Positions 1 through 7,485 of a stretch of DNA of 64,000 nt are shown here, in pieces (the first letter of the stretch is position 1; the number at the start of each line of letters is the position of its first letter). Location of the stretch: positions 4,650,001 to 4,714,000 of the forward strand of contig NZ_CP018863.1 in the NCBI RefSeq assembly GCF_002849715.1, given 5' to 3'. The notes under the pieces are model-generated. The model saw only the letters and a list, made by a program, of their open reading frames with translations, did no database searches and was not told the origin of the DNA. Made by a program: the position numbers and the translations under genes. Source of the stretch: Arthrobacter crystallopoietes (GTDB taxonomy: Bacteria > Actinomycetota > Actinomycetes > Actinomycetales > Micrococcaceae).

Positions 1-426
1 ACCGGACCGAGCGGCCATCGCCTGGCGCACAACGCCGTCGACCTGATCGCCACCATGTTCGACAACGAACTCAGCACCAGACGAAGCACCGAGGAAGGAC
101 GACATAGCGAACTGCTGGTCCGGATCAGGAAGTACATCGAAGCCAACCTCGGCGATCCGGACCTCGCTCCGGCGAACATTGCGGCTGCCCATTACATTTC
201 CACCCGCCAGTTGCACAACATCTTCCACCAGGCCGATGCCACTGTCGCCACCTGGATCAGGGCACGGAGACTCGAACACTGCCGGCGGGATCTGCGCGAT
301 CCTATTCTTGCCGACCGGCCCGTCGGAACCATTGCCAACCGGTGGGGTTTTGTCGATGCAGCGCACTTCAGCCGCATCTTCCGCAGTGCCTACGGACAAA
401 CGCCCAGCGCCTATCGGCTGGGCTGA
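1..426 (+). CDS. AraC-family transcriptional regulator, C-terminal part (5' end outside window)
   Basis: The frame is open from base 1 to a TGA at 424-426, so this is the 3' part of a gene that starts before the window; the first internal ATG at 55 is probably not the start. The last 100 residues form an AraC/XylS DNA-binding domain with two helix-turn-helix units. The first lies around ANIAAAHYISTRQLHNIF and the second around IANRWGFVDAAHFSRIFRSA, ending in the typical GQTPSAYR. The ligand-binding part is missing, so neither inducer nor target can be inferred. It may regulate the APC permease downstream, which is on the same strand, but this is a guess from position only. Confidence 0.9.
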   Translation, partial: TGPSGHRLAHNAVDLIATMFDNELSTRRSTEEGRHSELLVRIRKYIEANLGDPDLAPANIAAAHYISTRQLHNIFHQADATVATWIRARRLEHCRRDLRDPILADRPVGTIANRWGFVDAAHFSRIFRSAYGQTPSAYRLG

Positions 427-605
427 ATAACGGGCGTCCGACCATTCCGACCCCCAACATCAGCCAGAGCCCGCCCATCACGGCAATCAGCACCTCACCG
501 CAAGCTGTGCACGCTTAGACAAGACCGTTGCCCGCGACGACAACCCCTTGCCGAGTGATCGATGCCACAATCGGAACATCTTTTATTCTCCCGTTGGAGG
601 TTTTA

Positions 606-2093
606 ATGACACAGCAACGAGCACTGCCAACTCCACCCAGCACAGAGACCCAAGGCTTAAGCCGCCGGACTCTGGGCGTCCCTGCCCTTGTTTTCATGAT
701 CATTGCCGCGTCGGCGCCGTTGACTGTTATCGCCGGCGGCACACCCAGCAACTTCGCCGTTACCGGTGTGGTAGGAATTCCTGCGTCCTTTCTGGTCCTG
801 GGGATCTGCTTGGCAGTGTTTGCGGTGGGCTACTCGGCAATGAGCGCCCACATCCGCAATGCCGGTGCCTTCTACGCATACATCGCCCAGGGGTTGGGGC
901 GGGCGGCCGGGGTCGGCGCCGCGTGGGTGGCGCTGGTCGCCTACAACGCCATGCAGATCGGCATTTACGGCCTGTTCGGCTTCGCGTCCGCTTCGTTCAT
1001 CGGCAGCAAGATCGGCGCCGAAGTTCCATGGTGGCTGACCGCCGCCGTCGGATTTTTGATAGTCGGCTGGCTCGGCATCAACAAGGTGGATTTGTCGGTC
1101 AAAGTGATCGCCGTTCTGGTGGGCCTGGAATTCCTTGCTGTCATTGTGTTCGACGTTGTCGCCTTGGCCGTGCAGCCGGAGGGTGTCTCGGCAGCGGGCC
1201 TGGCCCCATCGAACCTGTTCACTGCAGGAGTGGGGGCAGCTTTGGCGTTCAGCATTGCCGGATTCATGGGCTTCGAGTCGGCCGCCATCTACAGCGAGGA
1301 GGCCAAGGATCCCAAACGTTCGATCGGGCGGGCTACGTTCATCGCCATTGCCGTCATCTCACTCTTCTACGCGTTTTCGGCCTGGGCAACAACGATCGCG
1401 ACAGGGCCTAGCCAGGTAGTCGCTCAATCCCAGGAATTTGGCCCCGACCTGCTCTTCGTCTTTCTGAGCGCGCATGCGGGTACTGTCGCAGCGGACATCA
1501 CGCAGGTCCTGTTCATTACGAGTCTTCTAGCCGCGCTCATTGCCTTTCACAACGCCGTAGCTCGGTATGTCTTCTCGCTGGGACGGGAAGGAGTCCTCCC
1601 GAAGCGGCTGGGTTACGTCAGTCCGCAAAGCCATGCTCCCGTTGCCGGCTCGCTCGTCCAATCCGCGCTTGCCCTGGTGATGCTGTTCATTTTCGCCATC
1701 GCCGGCATCGGGTCCGAGCTCGGTCCGCTCTATCCTGTCCTGACCTTCTTTACATGGCTGACGAACACCGGCGCATTCGGTCTTGTCCTGCTGCTTGTCC
1801 TGATTTCACTGGCCGTCATCGGATACTTCCGCAGGCACGGTGACGGACACTCTGTCTGGACGCGTATCGTGGCCCCGGCACTCGCTGCAGCGCTCCTGGG
1901 CGCCGTATTCATTATGATCGTCGTCAACTTCGATGTACTCATCGGCACCGAGGGAACGTCACCGCTTTCATGGATCTTGCCCGCGGTCGCGTTGGTGCCC
2001 GGCGTACTCGGAGTGCTCTGGGGACTGTACCTGAAAAGTGCCAGGCCCCAGGTCTACAGCGGCATTGGCAGCGGCGGGAGCGGGAATGACTAG
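606..2093 (+). CDS. APC superfamily amino acid permease
   Basis: A 495-residue polytopic membrane protein with about 12 hydrophobic segments. The N-terminal half has the APC-type pattern of an unwound first helix (MIIAASAPLTVIAGG) followed by a helix ending in AMSAHIRNAGAFYAYIAQGLGR. It should import amino acids or related amines with a cation; substrate is not predictable. I chose ATG 606 because GGAGG lies at 596-600, five bases upstream. An in-frame ATG at 528 would add 26 residues without a ribosome site. A textbook terminator follows about 50 bases after the stop. The AraC-type gene upstream is 180 bases away and could be its regulator. Confidence 0.93.
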   Translation: MTQQRALPTPPSTETQGLSRRTLGVPALVFMIIAASAPLTVIAGGTPSNFAVTGVVGIPASFLVLGICLAVFAVGYSAMSAHIRNAGAFYAYIAQGLGRAAGVGAAWVALVAYNAMQIGIYGLFGFASASFIGSKIGAEVPWWLTAAVGFLIVGWLGINKVDLSVKVIAVLVGLEFLAVIVFDVVALAVQPEGVSAAGLAPSNLFTAGVGAALAFSIAGFMGFESAAIYSEEAKDPKRSIGRATFIAIAVISLFYAFSAWATTIATGPSQVVAQSQEFGPDLLFVFLSAHAGTVAADITQVLFITSLLAALIAFHNAVARYVFSLGREGVLPKRLGYVSPQSHAPVAGSLVQSALALVMLFIFAIAGIGSELGPLYPVLTFFTWLTNTGAFGLVLLLVLISLAVIGYFRRHGDGHSVWTRIVAPALAAALLGAVFIMIVVNFDVLIGTEGTSPLSWILPAVALVPGVLGVLWGLYLKSARPQVYSGIGSGGSGND

Positions 2094-2143
2094 GCCGGCA
2101 ACTCCCAGCCATAGCGCAAGATATTCACGGCGTTAAACAGAAG

Positions 2144-2187
2144 AACCGGGGCTGCAGAGGTTGGGGGGCTGTGCAGCGCCGGTTTTT
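2144..2187 (+). terminator. Intrinsic terminator of the APC permease gene
   Basis: Arms AACCGG-G-GCTGC (2144-2155) and GCAGC-G-CCGGTT (2173-2184) pair with one internal G-G mismatch, and the second arm runs into TTTTT (2183-2187). It starts 51 bases after the permease stop. This is the only hairpin in the window with a good U-tract. Confidence 0.75.
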
Positions 2188-2229
2188 CCGTCTCAGGCCT
2201 CTCGTTCAAAGACCCGGGATCAGACGAAG

Positions 2230-2249
2230 CGGGCTTCTTCCCAAGCCCG
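2230..2249 (+). other. Short hairpin upstream of the EEP gene
   Basis: A perfect 7-bp stem, CGGGCTT (2230-2236) and AAGCCCG (2243-2249), with a 6-base loop. It lies between the permease terminator and the EEP-family gene, so it may be a second stop signal or part of the next gene's leader. No tail of T follows. Confidence 0.4.
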
Positions 2250-2385
2250 GCTTCCTCCCCTAGCCTATGCACTGGCACAGAAAGCCGCGATGGGGAGAAC
2301 TACCCATCGCGTCGGCTTGACCTCTGGCAGGAATGCTGGCAAGACAAAGACACTGCCAGATCCAGCACCCGAGCAAGGAGTCTCC

Positions 2386-3261
2386 ATGCCGGCTCACCAG
2401 CGACCCGGGCAGCCACGGCGCCAGACGACCGTGCTGCGCATCGCCACGATGAACGTGCTTTCCCCCTCCCACGCTCATTGGCCGGTCCGGCGTCCGCTGC
2501 TCAAGGAATGCTTATCACGACTTGAAGCCGACGTATACGCCCTGCAGGAAATCGATGCCGCCGGAACCCATGACGCAGCCGCCGAACTCATCGGCCCCGG
2601 GTACCACATCGTGCGGCATACCAGGACGGCTCCTGACGGCACAGGTGCTGTGATTGCTTCCCGCTGGCCCATCGTCGTGCTCCAGGAGCTGGACCTGGAC
2701 GTTTCGTCACGAACCTCTGCTGACAGTTGGTACTCGACCGTGATTGCCGAAATCCACGCACCGGCACCTTGGGGCACGTTTCTCATGGTCCATCACAAGC
2801 CCGTTTGGCAGCTCGGCTACGAACGTGAACGTGAGCTACAGGCAGTGGCGACAGCAGGCGCGGTGGAAAGACTGCTGGACAGCGCAAACCGCCATGTCAT
2901 AATCGCCGGAGACTTCGACGCCGCACCGGACTCCGCCAGCATCAGGTTCTGGACCGGTCTGCAGTCTCTGGAAGGAATCAGCGTCGCTTACCAGGACTCC
3001 TGGACCGTTAAGCATCAAGACGAACCCGGCCACACCTTCAGCCCGCACAACATTCTGGTCCGCAACGGGGATATGCCGTTGGACTCCGGCCGGCGGATCG
3101 ATTACATCATGAACCGGTGCGGCATCCATGGCCCGTCCCTGGCCGTAGCCCAGTGCAGGCGGATAGCGGAACCTGACGCCGCAAGGCAGCCAAGTGACCA
3201 CTACGGCCTGTGCACGGATTACCAGATTCCTGCGCGGCCCGTTGGCACTCCACCTATCTAG
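2386..3261 (+). CDS. Endonuclease/exonuclease/phosphatase (EEP) family protein
   Basis: A 291-residue metal-dependent phosphodiesterase fold. The motifs appear in the right order: ATMNVLS near the start, LQEID (metal-binding Glu), VHHKP, AGDFDAAPDS, RIDYIM and PSDHYGL (catalytic Asp-His). The usual GDFN is GDFD here, so the Asn of this motif is replaced. ATG 2386 is preceded by AAGGAG at 2375-2380; the frame stays open upstream but with poor composition. The family cleaves DNA, phospholipids or phosphorylated small molecules, and the substrate cannot be told. No signal peptide is visible, so it is probably cytoplasmic. It is convergent with the MHS transporter gene. Confidence 0.85.
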   Translation: MPAHQRPGQPRRQTTVLRIATMNVLSPSHAHWPVRRPLLKECLSRLEADVYALQEIDAAGTHDAAAELIGPGYHIVRHTRTAPDGTGAVIASRWPIVVLQELDLDVSSRTSADSWYSTVIAEIHAPAPWGTFLMVHHKPVWQLGYERERELQAVATAGAVERLLDSANRHVIIAGDFDAAPDSASIRFWTGLQSLEGISVAYQDSWTVKHQDEPGHTFSPHNILVRNGDMPLDSGRRIDYIMNRCGIHGPSLAVAQCRRIAEPDAARQPSDHYGLCTDYQIPARPVGTPPI

Positions 3262-3325
3262 CAGGTTGACTCAGGTCTGCACCCGTACCGTCAGGGATGT
3301 AACACCCGCGGTGCCAGACTATAAA

Positions 3326-3365
3326 GGCGGGCCGGCCGCTGCGTGGAGATCCGCAACAGCCCGCC
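3326..3365. terminator. Bidirectional hairpin between convergent genes
   Basis: Outer arms GGCGGGC (3326-3332) and GCCCGCC (3359-3365), with nested pairing GCTGCG/CGCA-CAGC in the loop. It sits between the EEP gene stop (3261) and the MHS transporter stop (3394), so it can serve both. No T-run on either side. Confidence 0.6.
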
Positions 3366-3393
3366 CGCCTTCATGACCCGAGGACTTCGAGTT

Positions 3394-4776
3394 CTAGCGA
3401 GCCTCAGGATGCTTCTGCAGGTACTCCCGGTGCGCTTCTTCCACGCGCAGATTGGTACCCCGCGTTTCCTTGACCACGGACACCGCGACCAGGGAAATCA
3501 CACACAGCACGGCGATGTAGATTCCGATGGAAATGGTGGTGCCGGTCCAACCCAGCAACAGCTCAGCGATCATCGGAGCGAAAGCGCCACCCAAAATCGC
3601 GCCGATGGCGTAACCGATCGAGACACCGGAGTAGCGAACGTTGGCAGGGAACATCTCCGCATACAGTGCCGACTGGGGGCCGTAGGAGAGGCCAAGCCCG
3701 ATGGTCAGCACAAAGGCGGCGACAGTGAACCAGATGATGCTGGCGGTGTCGATCAGCAGGAACATCGGAACCGCCCACAGCAGAACCCAAACGTAGCCGA
3801 TCTGGAAGGTGCGGATCCGTCCGATCTTGTCGGAAAGGATGCCGCCATACATGGTGAAGGCCAGCCAGCCGAACGCAGCCAAGGTGCTCGCCAGCAGCAC
3901 GGCGGAGCGGTCCATGCCCAGACCGCCATCTGCGATTTCTTTGGTTGCGTAGGAAGCGAAGAAAGCGATCAGCAGGTAGCCGGCAGCGTTGTTGGCAATG
4001 AAGATCAATGCCGTCAGAATGACTTCTTTCCAGTTGTGCTTGAACAACTGGCCTAGAGGGGCAGCAGATTCCTTCTTGCGCTCCTGCATCTCCTTGAAGA
4101 CAGGGCTCTCGTCGACGGTCCGCCGGATCAGATAGCCGACAACAATCAGCACCACGGAGAACAGGAACGGAATACGCCAGCCCCAAGTCAGGAAGGCTTC
4201 CTCGGTCATGAACGTGGTCAAGAGCCACATGACACCGGTAGCAAGGATCATGCCGCAGGGAACACCGATCTGAGGGAAGGCGCCGAAGAAGCCACGCTTG
4301 TTGCGTGGAGCATGCTCCACGGACATCAGAGCGGCACCGCCCCATTCGCCACCCGCAGAGAAGCCCTGCAGGATCCGGAGGAAGACCAGGAGAATCGGAG
4401 CCCAGATACCGATCTCCGCGTAGGTCGGCAGGACACCGATGAGGGTGGTAGCCAGACCCATCAGCAGCAGGGTAAAGACCAGCATCAGCTTGCGGCCCAG
4501 CCGATCGCCCAAATGGCCGGCAACGATGGCGCCCAGCGGCCGGAAGAGGAAGCTGATGCCCAGCGAAGCCCAGGCCACAATCTGGGCCAGGCCCGCACTC
4601 TCCTGCGACAGCGGCGCGAAGTACAGGCCGGCGAGCACCATGCCAGCCGCCTGGGCATAGATAAAGAAGTCGTACCACTCGATGGTGGTGCCGACCAGCG
4701 TTCCGGCTAGAACCTTCCGCTCCTCGTGCCGTGTAGCGGGAGGAAGGTTGTCTGCCAGTTCTTCTGACGTTGACAT
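3394..4776 (-). CDS. MHS-family major facilitator (metabolite:H+ symporter)
   Basis: A 460-residue transporter with 12 predicted helices. It has the metabolite:H+ symporter signature: an N-terminal GTTIEWYDFFIY helix, the loop GHLGDRLGRK between helices 2 and 3, and RILQGFSAGGEWGGAAL in helix 4. Relatives take up organic acids such as shikimate, alpha-ketoglutarate, citrate or proline/betaine. ATG 4776 was chosen over 4806 because GGAG lies six bases before it. The upstream region holds a -10-like TAATAT and a TetR-like palindrome just downstream of it, so expression is probably repressed until a substrate is present. Confidence 0.92.
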   Translation of the reverse strand: MSTSEELADNLPPATRHEERKVLAGTLVGTTIEWYDFFIYAQAAGMVLAGLYFAPLSQESAGLAQIVAWASLGISFLFRPLGAIVAGHLGDRLGRKLMLVFTLLLMGLATTLIGVLPTYAEIGIWAPILLVFLRILQGFSAGGEWGGAALMSVEHAPRNKRGFFGAFPQIGVPCGMILATGVMWLLTTFMTEEAFLTWGWRIPFLFSVVLIVVGYLIRRTVDESPVFKEMQERKKESAAPLGQLFKHNWKEVILTALIFIANNAAGYLLIAFFASYATKEIADGGLGMDRSAVLLASTLAAFGWLAFTMYGGILSDKIGRIRTFQIGYVWVLLWAVPMFLLIDTASIIWFTVAAFVLTIGLGLSYGPQSALYAEMFPANVRYSGVSIGYAIGAILGGAFAPMIAELLLGWTGTTISIGIYIAVLCVISLVAVSVVKETRGTNLRVEEAHREYLQKHPEAR

Positions 4777-4809
4777 GAGAAACTCCGATTGTCCGAACGG
4801 GAACATTAC

Positions 4810-4827
4810 TTACAGAACGGTCGGTAA
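4810..4827. promoter_or_regulatory. TetR-like operator palindrome
   Basis: TTACAGAACGGTCGGTAA is an 18-bp inverted repeat in which 7 of 9 base pairs are symmetric. It is nested in a wider repeat ACATTAC (4803-4809) / GTAATGT (4824-4830). It lies 34 bases upstream of the MHS transporter start and just downstream of a -10-like hexamer, where a repressor would block transcription. No TetR-family gene is present in this window. Confidence 0.5.
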
Positions 4828-4840
4828 TGTGACTCTGGCA

Positions 4841-4846
4841 ATATTA
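4841..4846 (-). promoter_or_regulatory. Candidate -10 box of the MHS transporter gene
   Basis: On the minus strand this reads TAATAT, a good -10 hexamer. No clear -35 box lies 16-18 bases upstream. The predicted start of transcription would fall around 4834, directly before the palindrome at 4810-4827. Confidence 0.35.
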
Positions 4847-4875
4847 CACGATGGTGACATGGGGCACAGTTCGAA

Positions 4876-4890
4876 GCCTAACGATTAGGC
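4876..4890. promoter_or_regulatory. Short perfect palindrome, possible operator
   Basis: GCCTAA (4876-4881), CGA, TTAGGC (4885-4890): a perfect 6-bp inverted repeat with a 3-base centre. It lies upstream of the MHS transporter -10 box, a position suited to an activator or a second repressor site. Confidence 0.35.
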
Positions 4891-5225
4891 AACGGTGCTT
4901 CACTGCCAGCAGTGCCGACGGGAGCTGGCAGCATCCCATGCAACGGAGCCACCGGCCTCCGAACAAAAGCGGAGGCTCAGTCCGAGGAAGAAGGCGCTCT
5001 TGGCGATCGCGTTGGCGGCAACCTGATGCGCCACTAGTCCACGGCACTGGCTTACGCCATGCCGGGCATTGCATGGCTACGGCGGGCAGGACGATGCGCT
5101 CGATCGACACAAAGAGGCCCTCGAAGACACGACACTGTCCATCTCATCGAAGCGCCCGGCCATTCATCATGGTGTCTGACGCGCAGCGACCCACTGCACC
5201 GCAATGCCCGCACACCCTGCCTTGC

Positions 5226-5260
5226 GTTCTATATTTGAACATCACGTCCCGATATAGAAC
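5226..5260. promoter_or_regulatory. Probable IclR operator upstream of the iclR-type gene
   Basis: A perfect 9-bp inverted repeat, GTTCTATAT (5226-5234) and ATATAGAAC (5252-5260), with 17 bases between. The left arm is itself part of a smaller repeat GTTC-N7-GAAC (5226-5240). It stands 72 bases before the IclR-family gene. GTTC/GAAC-type half-sites recall sites I know for some IclR regulators, so autoregulation is likely but unproven. Confidence 0.55.
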
Positions 5261-5331
5261 AATGGAGGAATGTGAGTGGAGACACAATTCACTGTGTGCT
5301 GCTTCTCCCCGACGGAAAATAGGATGGTCTG

Positions 5332-6096
5332 ATGAGTGAGGCTCGTATTTCGGCTCCAGCGGTTCCCGCTGGCGCCCCGACGCGCGCGGAGGGATCAGTC
5401 AAAGCGCCCGCCCACTCGCAGACTTTGTCCCGCGGGATTCGAGCTCTTGAGATATTGGCCGAGGCACGGTCGCCGATGACGATCGCGGAACTCTCGGAGG
5501 CTCTCGGCGTCCACCGGTCGATCGCCTACCGGATTCTACGTACGCTGGAGGACCATTCGCTGGTGCTGCGTGATTCGGCCGGGCGAGTTCAGGCCGGACC
5601 GGGTCTGGCTGCACTGGCCCGCGGAGTCTCACGTGATCTTCAATCGGCAGCGCTTCCGGAGCTGACTGCCCTGGCTAATGGACTGGCCATGACGGCGTTC
5701 CTCGCCGTATGGGACCAGCGAGACTGCGTCACGCTTATCACGGTGGAACCGCGCCATGCTTCAGCCACCTTGGCCCAGCGGCCGGGCACGCGACACTCCT
5801 TCAGCGCAGGCGGTCCAGGTATCGCCATCCAGTCCGCCCTAACCGAAGAGCAATGGGAACAACTGGCCTCGGGACAGGCGTACCGTCCCGAGGCCAGGAA
5901 AGCCCGCGAAGTCGGCTACAGCGTCAGCCACGAGGAGGTCATACCGGGAACCTCCTCGGTGGCGGCGCCTATCCGCATTCCGGGACAGTTGCCAGCTGCG
6001 GTCGCCGTCGTTTACGTCCGAACTGACAAGCCGGAGGCTGAGTTGGGTGCAGAATTGATCCGGGCAGCGGCCGCAATAGAGGACGAACTCAGCTGA
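5332..6096 (+). CDS. IclR-family transcriptional regulator
   Basis: A 254-residue protein with the two IclR domains. A winged helix at about residues 32-95 (LSRGIRALEILAEARSP...MTIAELSEALGVHRSIAYRILRTLE) is followed by an effector-binding domain ending in ASVAAPIR-like GTSSVAAPIRIPG and VYVRT. IclR proteins bind aromatic or short organic acids and usually control adjacent catabolic or transport genes; the MHS transporter gene, divergent and 0.5 kb away, is the best candidate target. The upstream repeat at 5226-5260 may be its own site. Its stop TGA (6094-6096) touches the stop of the convergent transporter gene with no base between. Confidence 0.92.
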   Translation: MSEARISAPAVPAGAPTRAEGSVKAPAHSQTLSRGIRALEILAEARSPMTIAELSEALGVHRSIAYRILRTLEDHSLVLRDSAGRVQAGPGLAALARGVSRDLQSAALPELTALANGLAMTAFLAVWDQRDCVTLITVEPRHASATLAQRPGTRHSFSAGGPGIAIQSALTEEQWEQLASGQAYRPEARKAREVGYSVSHEEVIPGTSSVAAPIRIPGQLPAAVAVVYVRTDKPEAELGAELIRAAAAIEDELS

Positions 6097-7413
6097 CTAC
6101 CTCCGGCGGACCAGCATGGCACCGAGCATGCTTACCGCCAGCATGGCCACGGATGCCCCGACGGCGACCAGGAACGCACCTTGGTAGCCGTAGGTTTCGG
6201 CGATTGCCCCGGCTACTCCGGAGCCAAGGGCCGAGCCGAGCACTACTCCGCTTGCCAGCAGGGTCATGACCGTGCCCAGCCGCTCGTCCGGAGCGACCTT
6301 ACCTCCGATGGTGAAGATGGTGACCATGGTGGGTCCGACGGGCAGACCCACGAGCAGCAGGACCACCAGCATCGGCACTACTTCAGTGGGCAGGAGTAAC
6401 AGCAGGCTCAGGACGGCCATCGCTGCGGCACTGGCGATCCAGCGCGAGGCATGGGAAAACGTCTCCGACCAGTACGCGACAGACAACGCCGTCACAGCGG
6501 AACTCAGTCCGAGCACGGCATAGAGCAGACCTGCCGTGTCCGCCGCGCCAAAGCTACCGCCGAACGCATTCAAAGCATTCTGTGTGGCCCCGAAGAACGT
6601 CCCCATGGCAATCATCCCGGCCACAGGAATAATGACAACTCCCCAGTTCACCGGGGTCTTCCGCGCCGCGGCCGCTGCCTGCGGGTGCCGTTCAACCAGC
6701 TTCGGGGTCACTGGTTGGACGCTGCGGTAGGTCGGGTGGACGGCGAAAGCCGAAACCATCACGATGGTCAGGGTTGCTGCCAGCGCAAACGGCAGCCAGG
6801 GTGCTACCAATGCCGCCAGCAGCCCCACCAGTGCCGGTCCCAGGACGAAGGTCAGCTCGTCGGCGGTACTTTCGTAGGACAGGGCCGTATCGAGTTCCTG
6901 CTTATTGTTCCTCGTCATGGCCATCCATCGCACGCGCGCCAGCGGACCCACTTGCGGGCAAGTGGCTCCCATGAGCAGCGCAGCGCCGAGGGCGAAAAAG
7001 ATTTCCGGCCCGTCGAAATCGGCGGTGAGGTAGGCGGCGGCAAGGACGAGGCCAATGCTCAGTGTGTGGGCAACAGCCGAAATCAGCAGGACCGGGCGTT
7101 GGCCTGCCCTGTCGGCGAAATAGCCGATTGCCGGGGCGCCGATGGCGGATCCGATGCCGACTGCGCCGGCGGCGAAGCCACCGATTGCGTAGGAACCGCT
7201 AACGGCGGTGAGCAGAGTCAGCGCTCCTACCGTGAGCATGGCCAAGGGAAGCCGAGCGAGGAAGGCAATAGGGAGGAAGCTTGGCCCCGCCAGGGCTGGC
7301 AGGCGGGCGTAGCGGCCGAAAATGCTGCCTGACGCTGATGCTTCCGGCACGTCGCCCGTGGCCTCAGCCGTTGGGGCGTTGGGAGTTGGAGTAGAGTCCG
7401 CACTTCGTGTCAT
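6097..7413 (-). CDS. Major facilitator superfamily transporter
   Basis: A 438-residue protein with about 12 hydrophobic helices and the MFS loop GYFADRAGQRPVLL between helices 2 and 3. An acidic and Thr/Pro-rich N-terminal tail of about 35 residues precedes the first helix. The profile resembles sugar or drug efflux members, but substrate is unknown. ATG 7413 has GGAA six bases upstream; a TTG at 7431 would add six residues. The convergent IclR gene ends exactly where this gene ends, so the two mRNAs must overlap or stop within each other's coding region. Confidence 0.88.
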   Translation of the reverse strand: MTRSADSTPTPNAPTAEATGDVPEASASGSIFGRYARLPALAGPSFLPIAFLARLPLAMLTVGALTLLTAVSGSYAIGGFAAGAVGIGSAIGAPAIGYFADRAGQRPVLLISAVAHTLSIGLVLAAAYLTADFDGPEIFFALGAALLMGATCPQVGPLARVRWMAMTRNNKQELDTALSYESTADELTFVLGPALVGLLAALVAPWLPFALAATLTIVMVSAFAVHPTYRSVQPVTPKLVERHPQAAAAARKTPVNWGVVIIPVAGMIAMGTFFGATQNALNAFGGSFGAADTAGLLYAVLGLSSAVTALSVAYWSETFSHASRWIASAAAMAVLSLLLLLPTEVVPMLVVLLLVGLPVGPTMVTIFTIGGKVAPDERLGTVMTLLASGVVLGSALGSGVAGAIAETYGYQGAFLVAVGASVAMLAVSMLGAMLVRRR

Positions 7414-7485
7414 GTCATTTTCCGATAGCAAGAACCGCGCATCGTCCCGCCTCCCGATGCGCCCAACCCGGATAACGGCACAATC

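Larger units (their letters stand above)
4777..5331. other. 555-bp regulatory intergenic region between the MHS transporter and IclR genes
   Basis: I see no convincing gene here. The possible reading frames on both strands (for example the plus-strand frame running into the IclR gene) are rich in Arg, Ser and Pro, have no recognisable domain, and look like GC-rich non-coding sequence. The stretch instead holds at least three palindromes: 4810-4827, 4876-4890 and 5226-5260. The two flanking genes diverge, so both promoters must be in or near it. Confidence 0.6.

Noticed and set aside
4844..5339. Possible small genes or transposase remains in the MHS-IclR gap
   Set aside because: No start with a ribosome site, no domain or conserved motif, and the region is better explained by regulatory palindromes.
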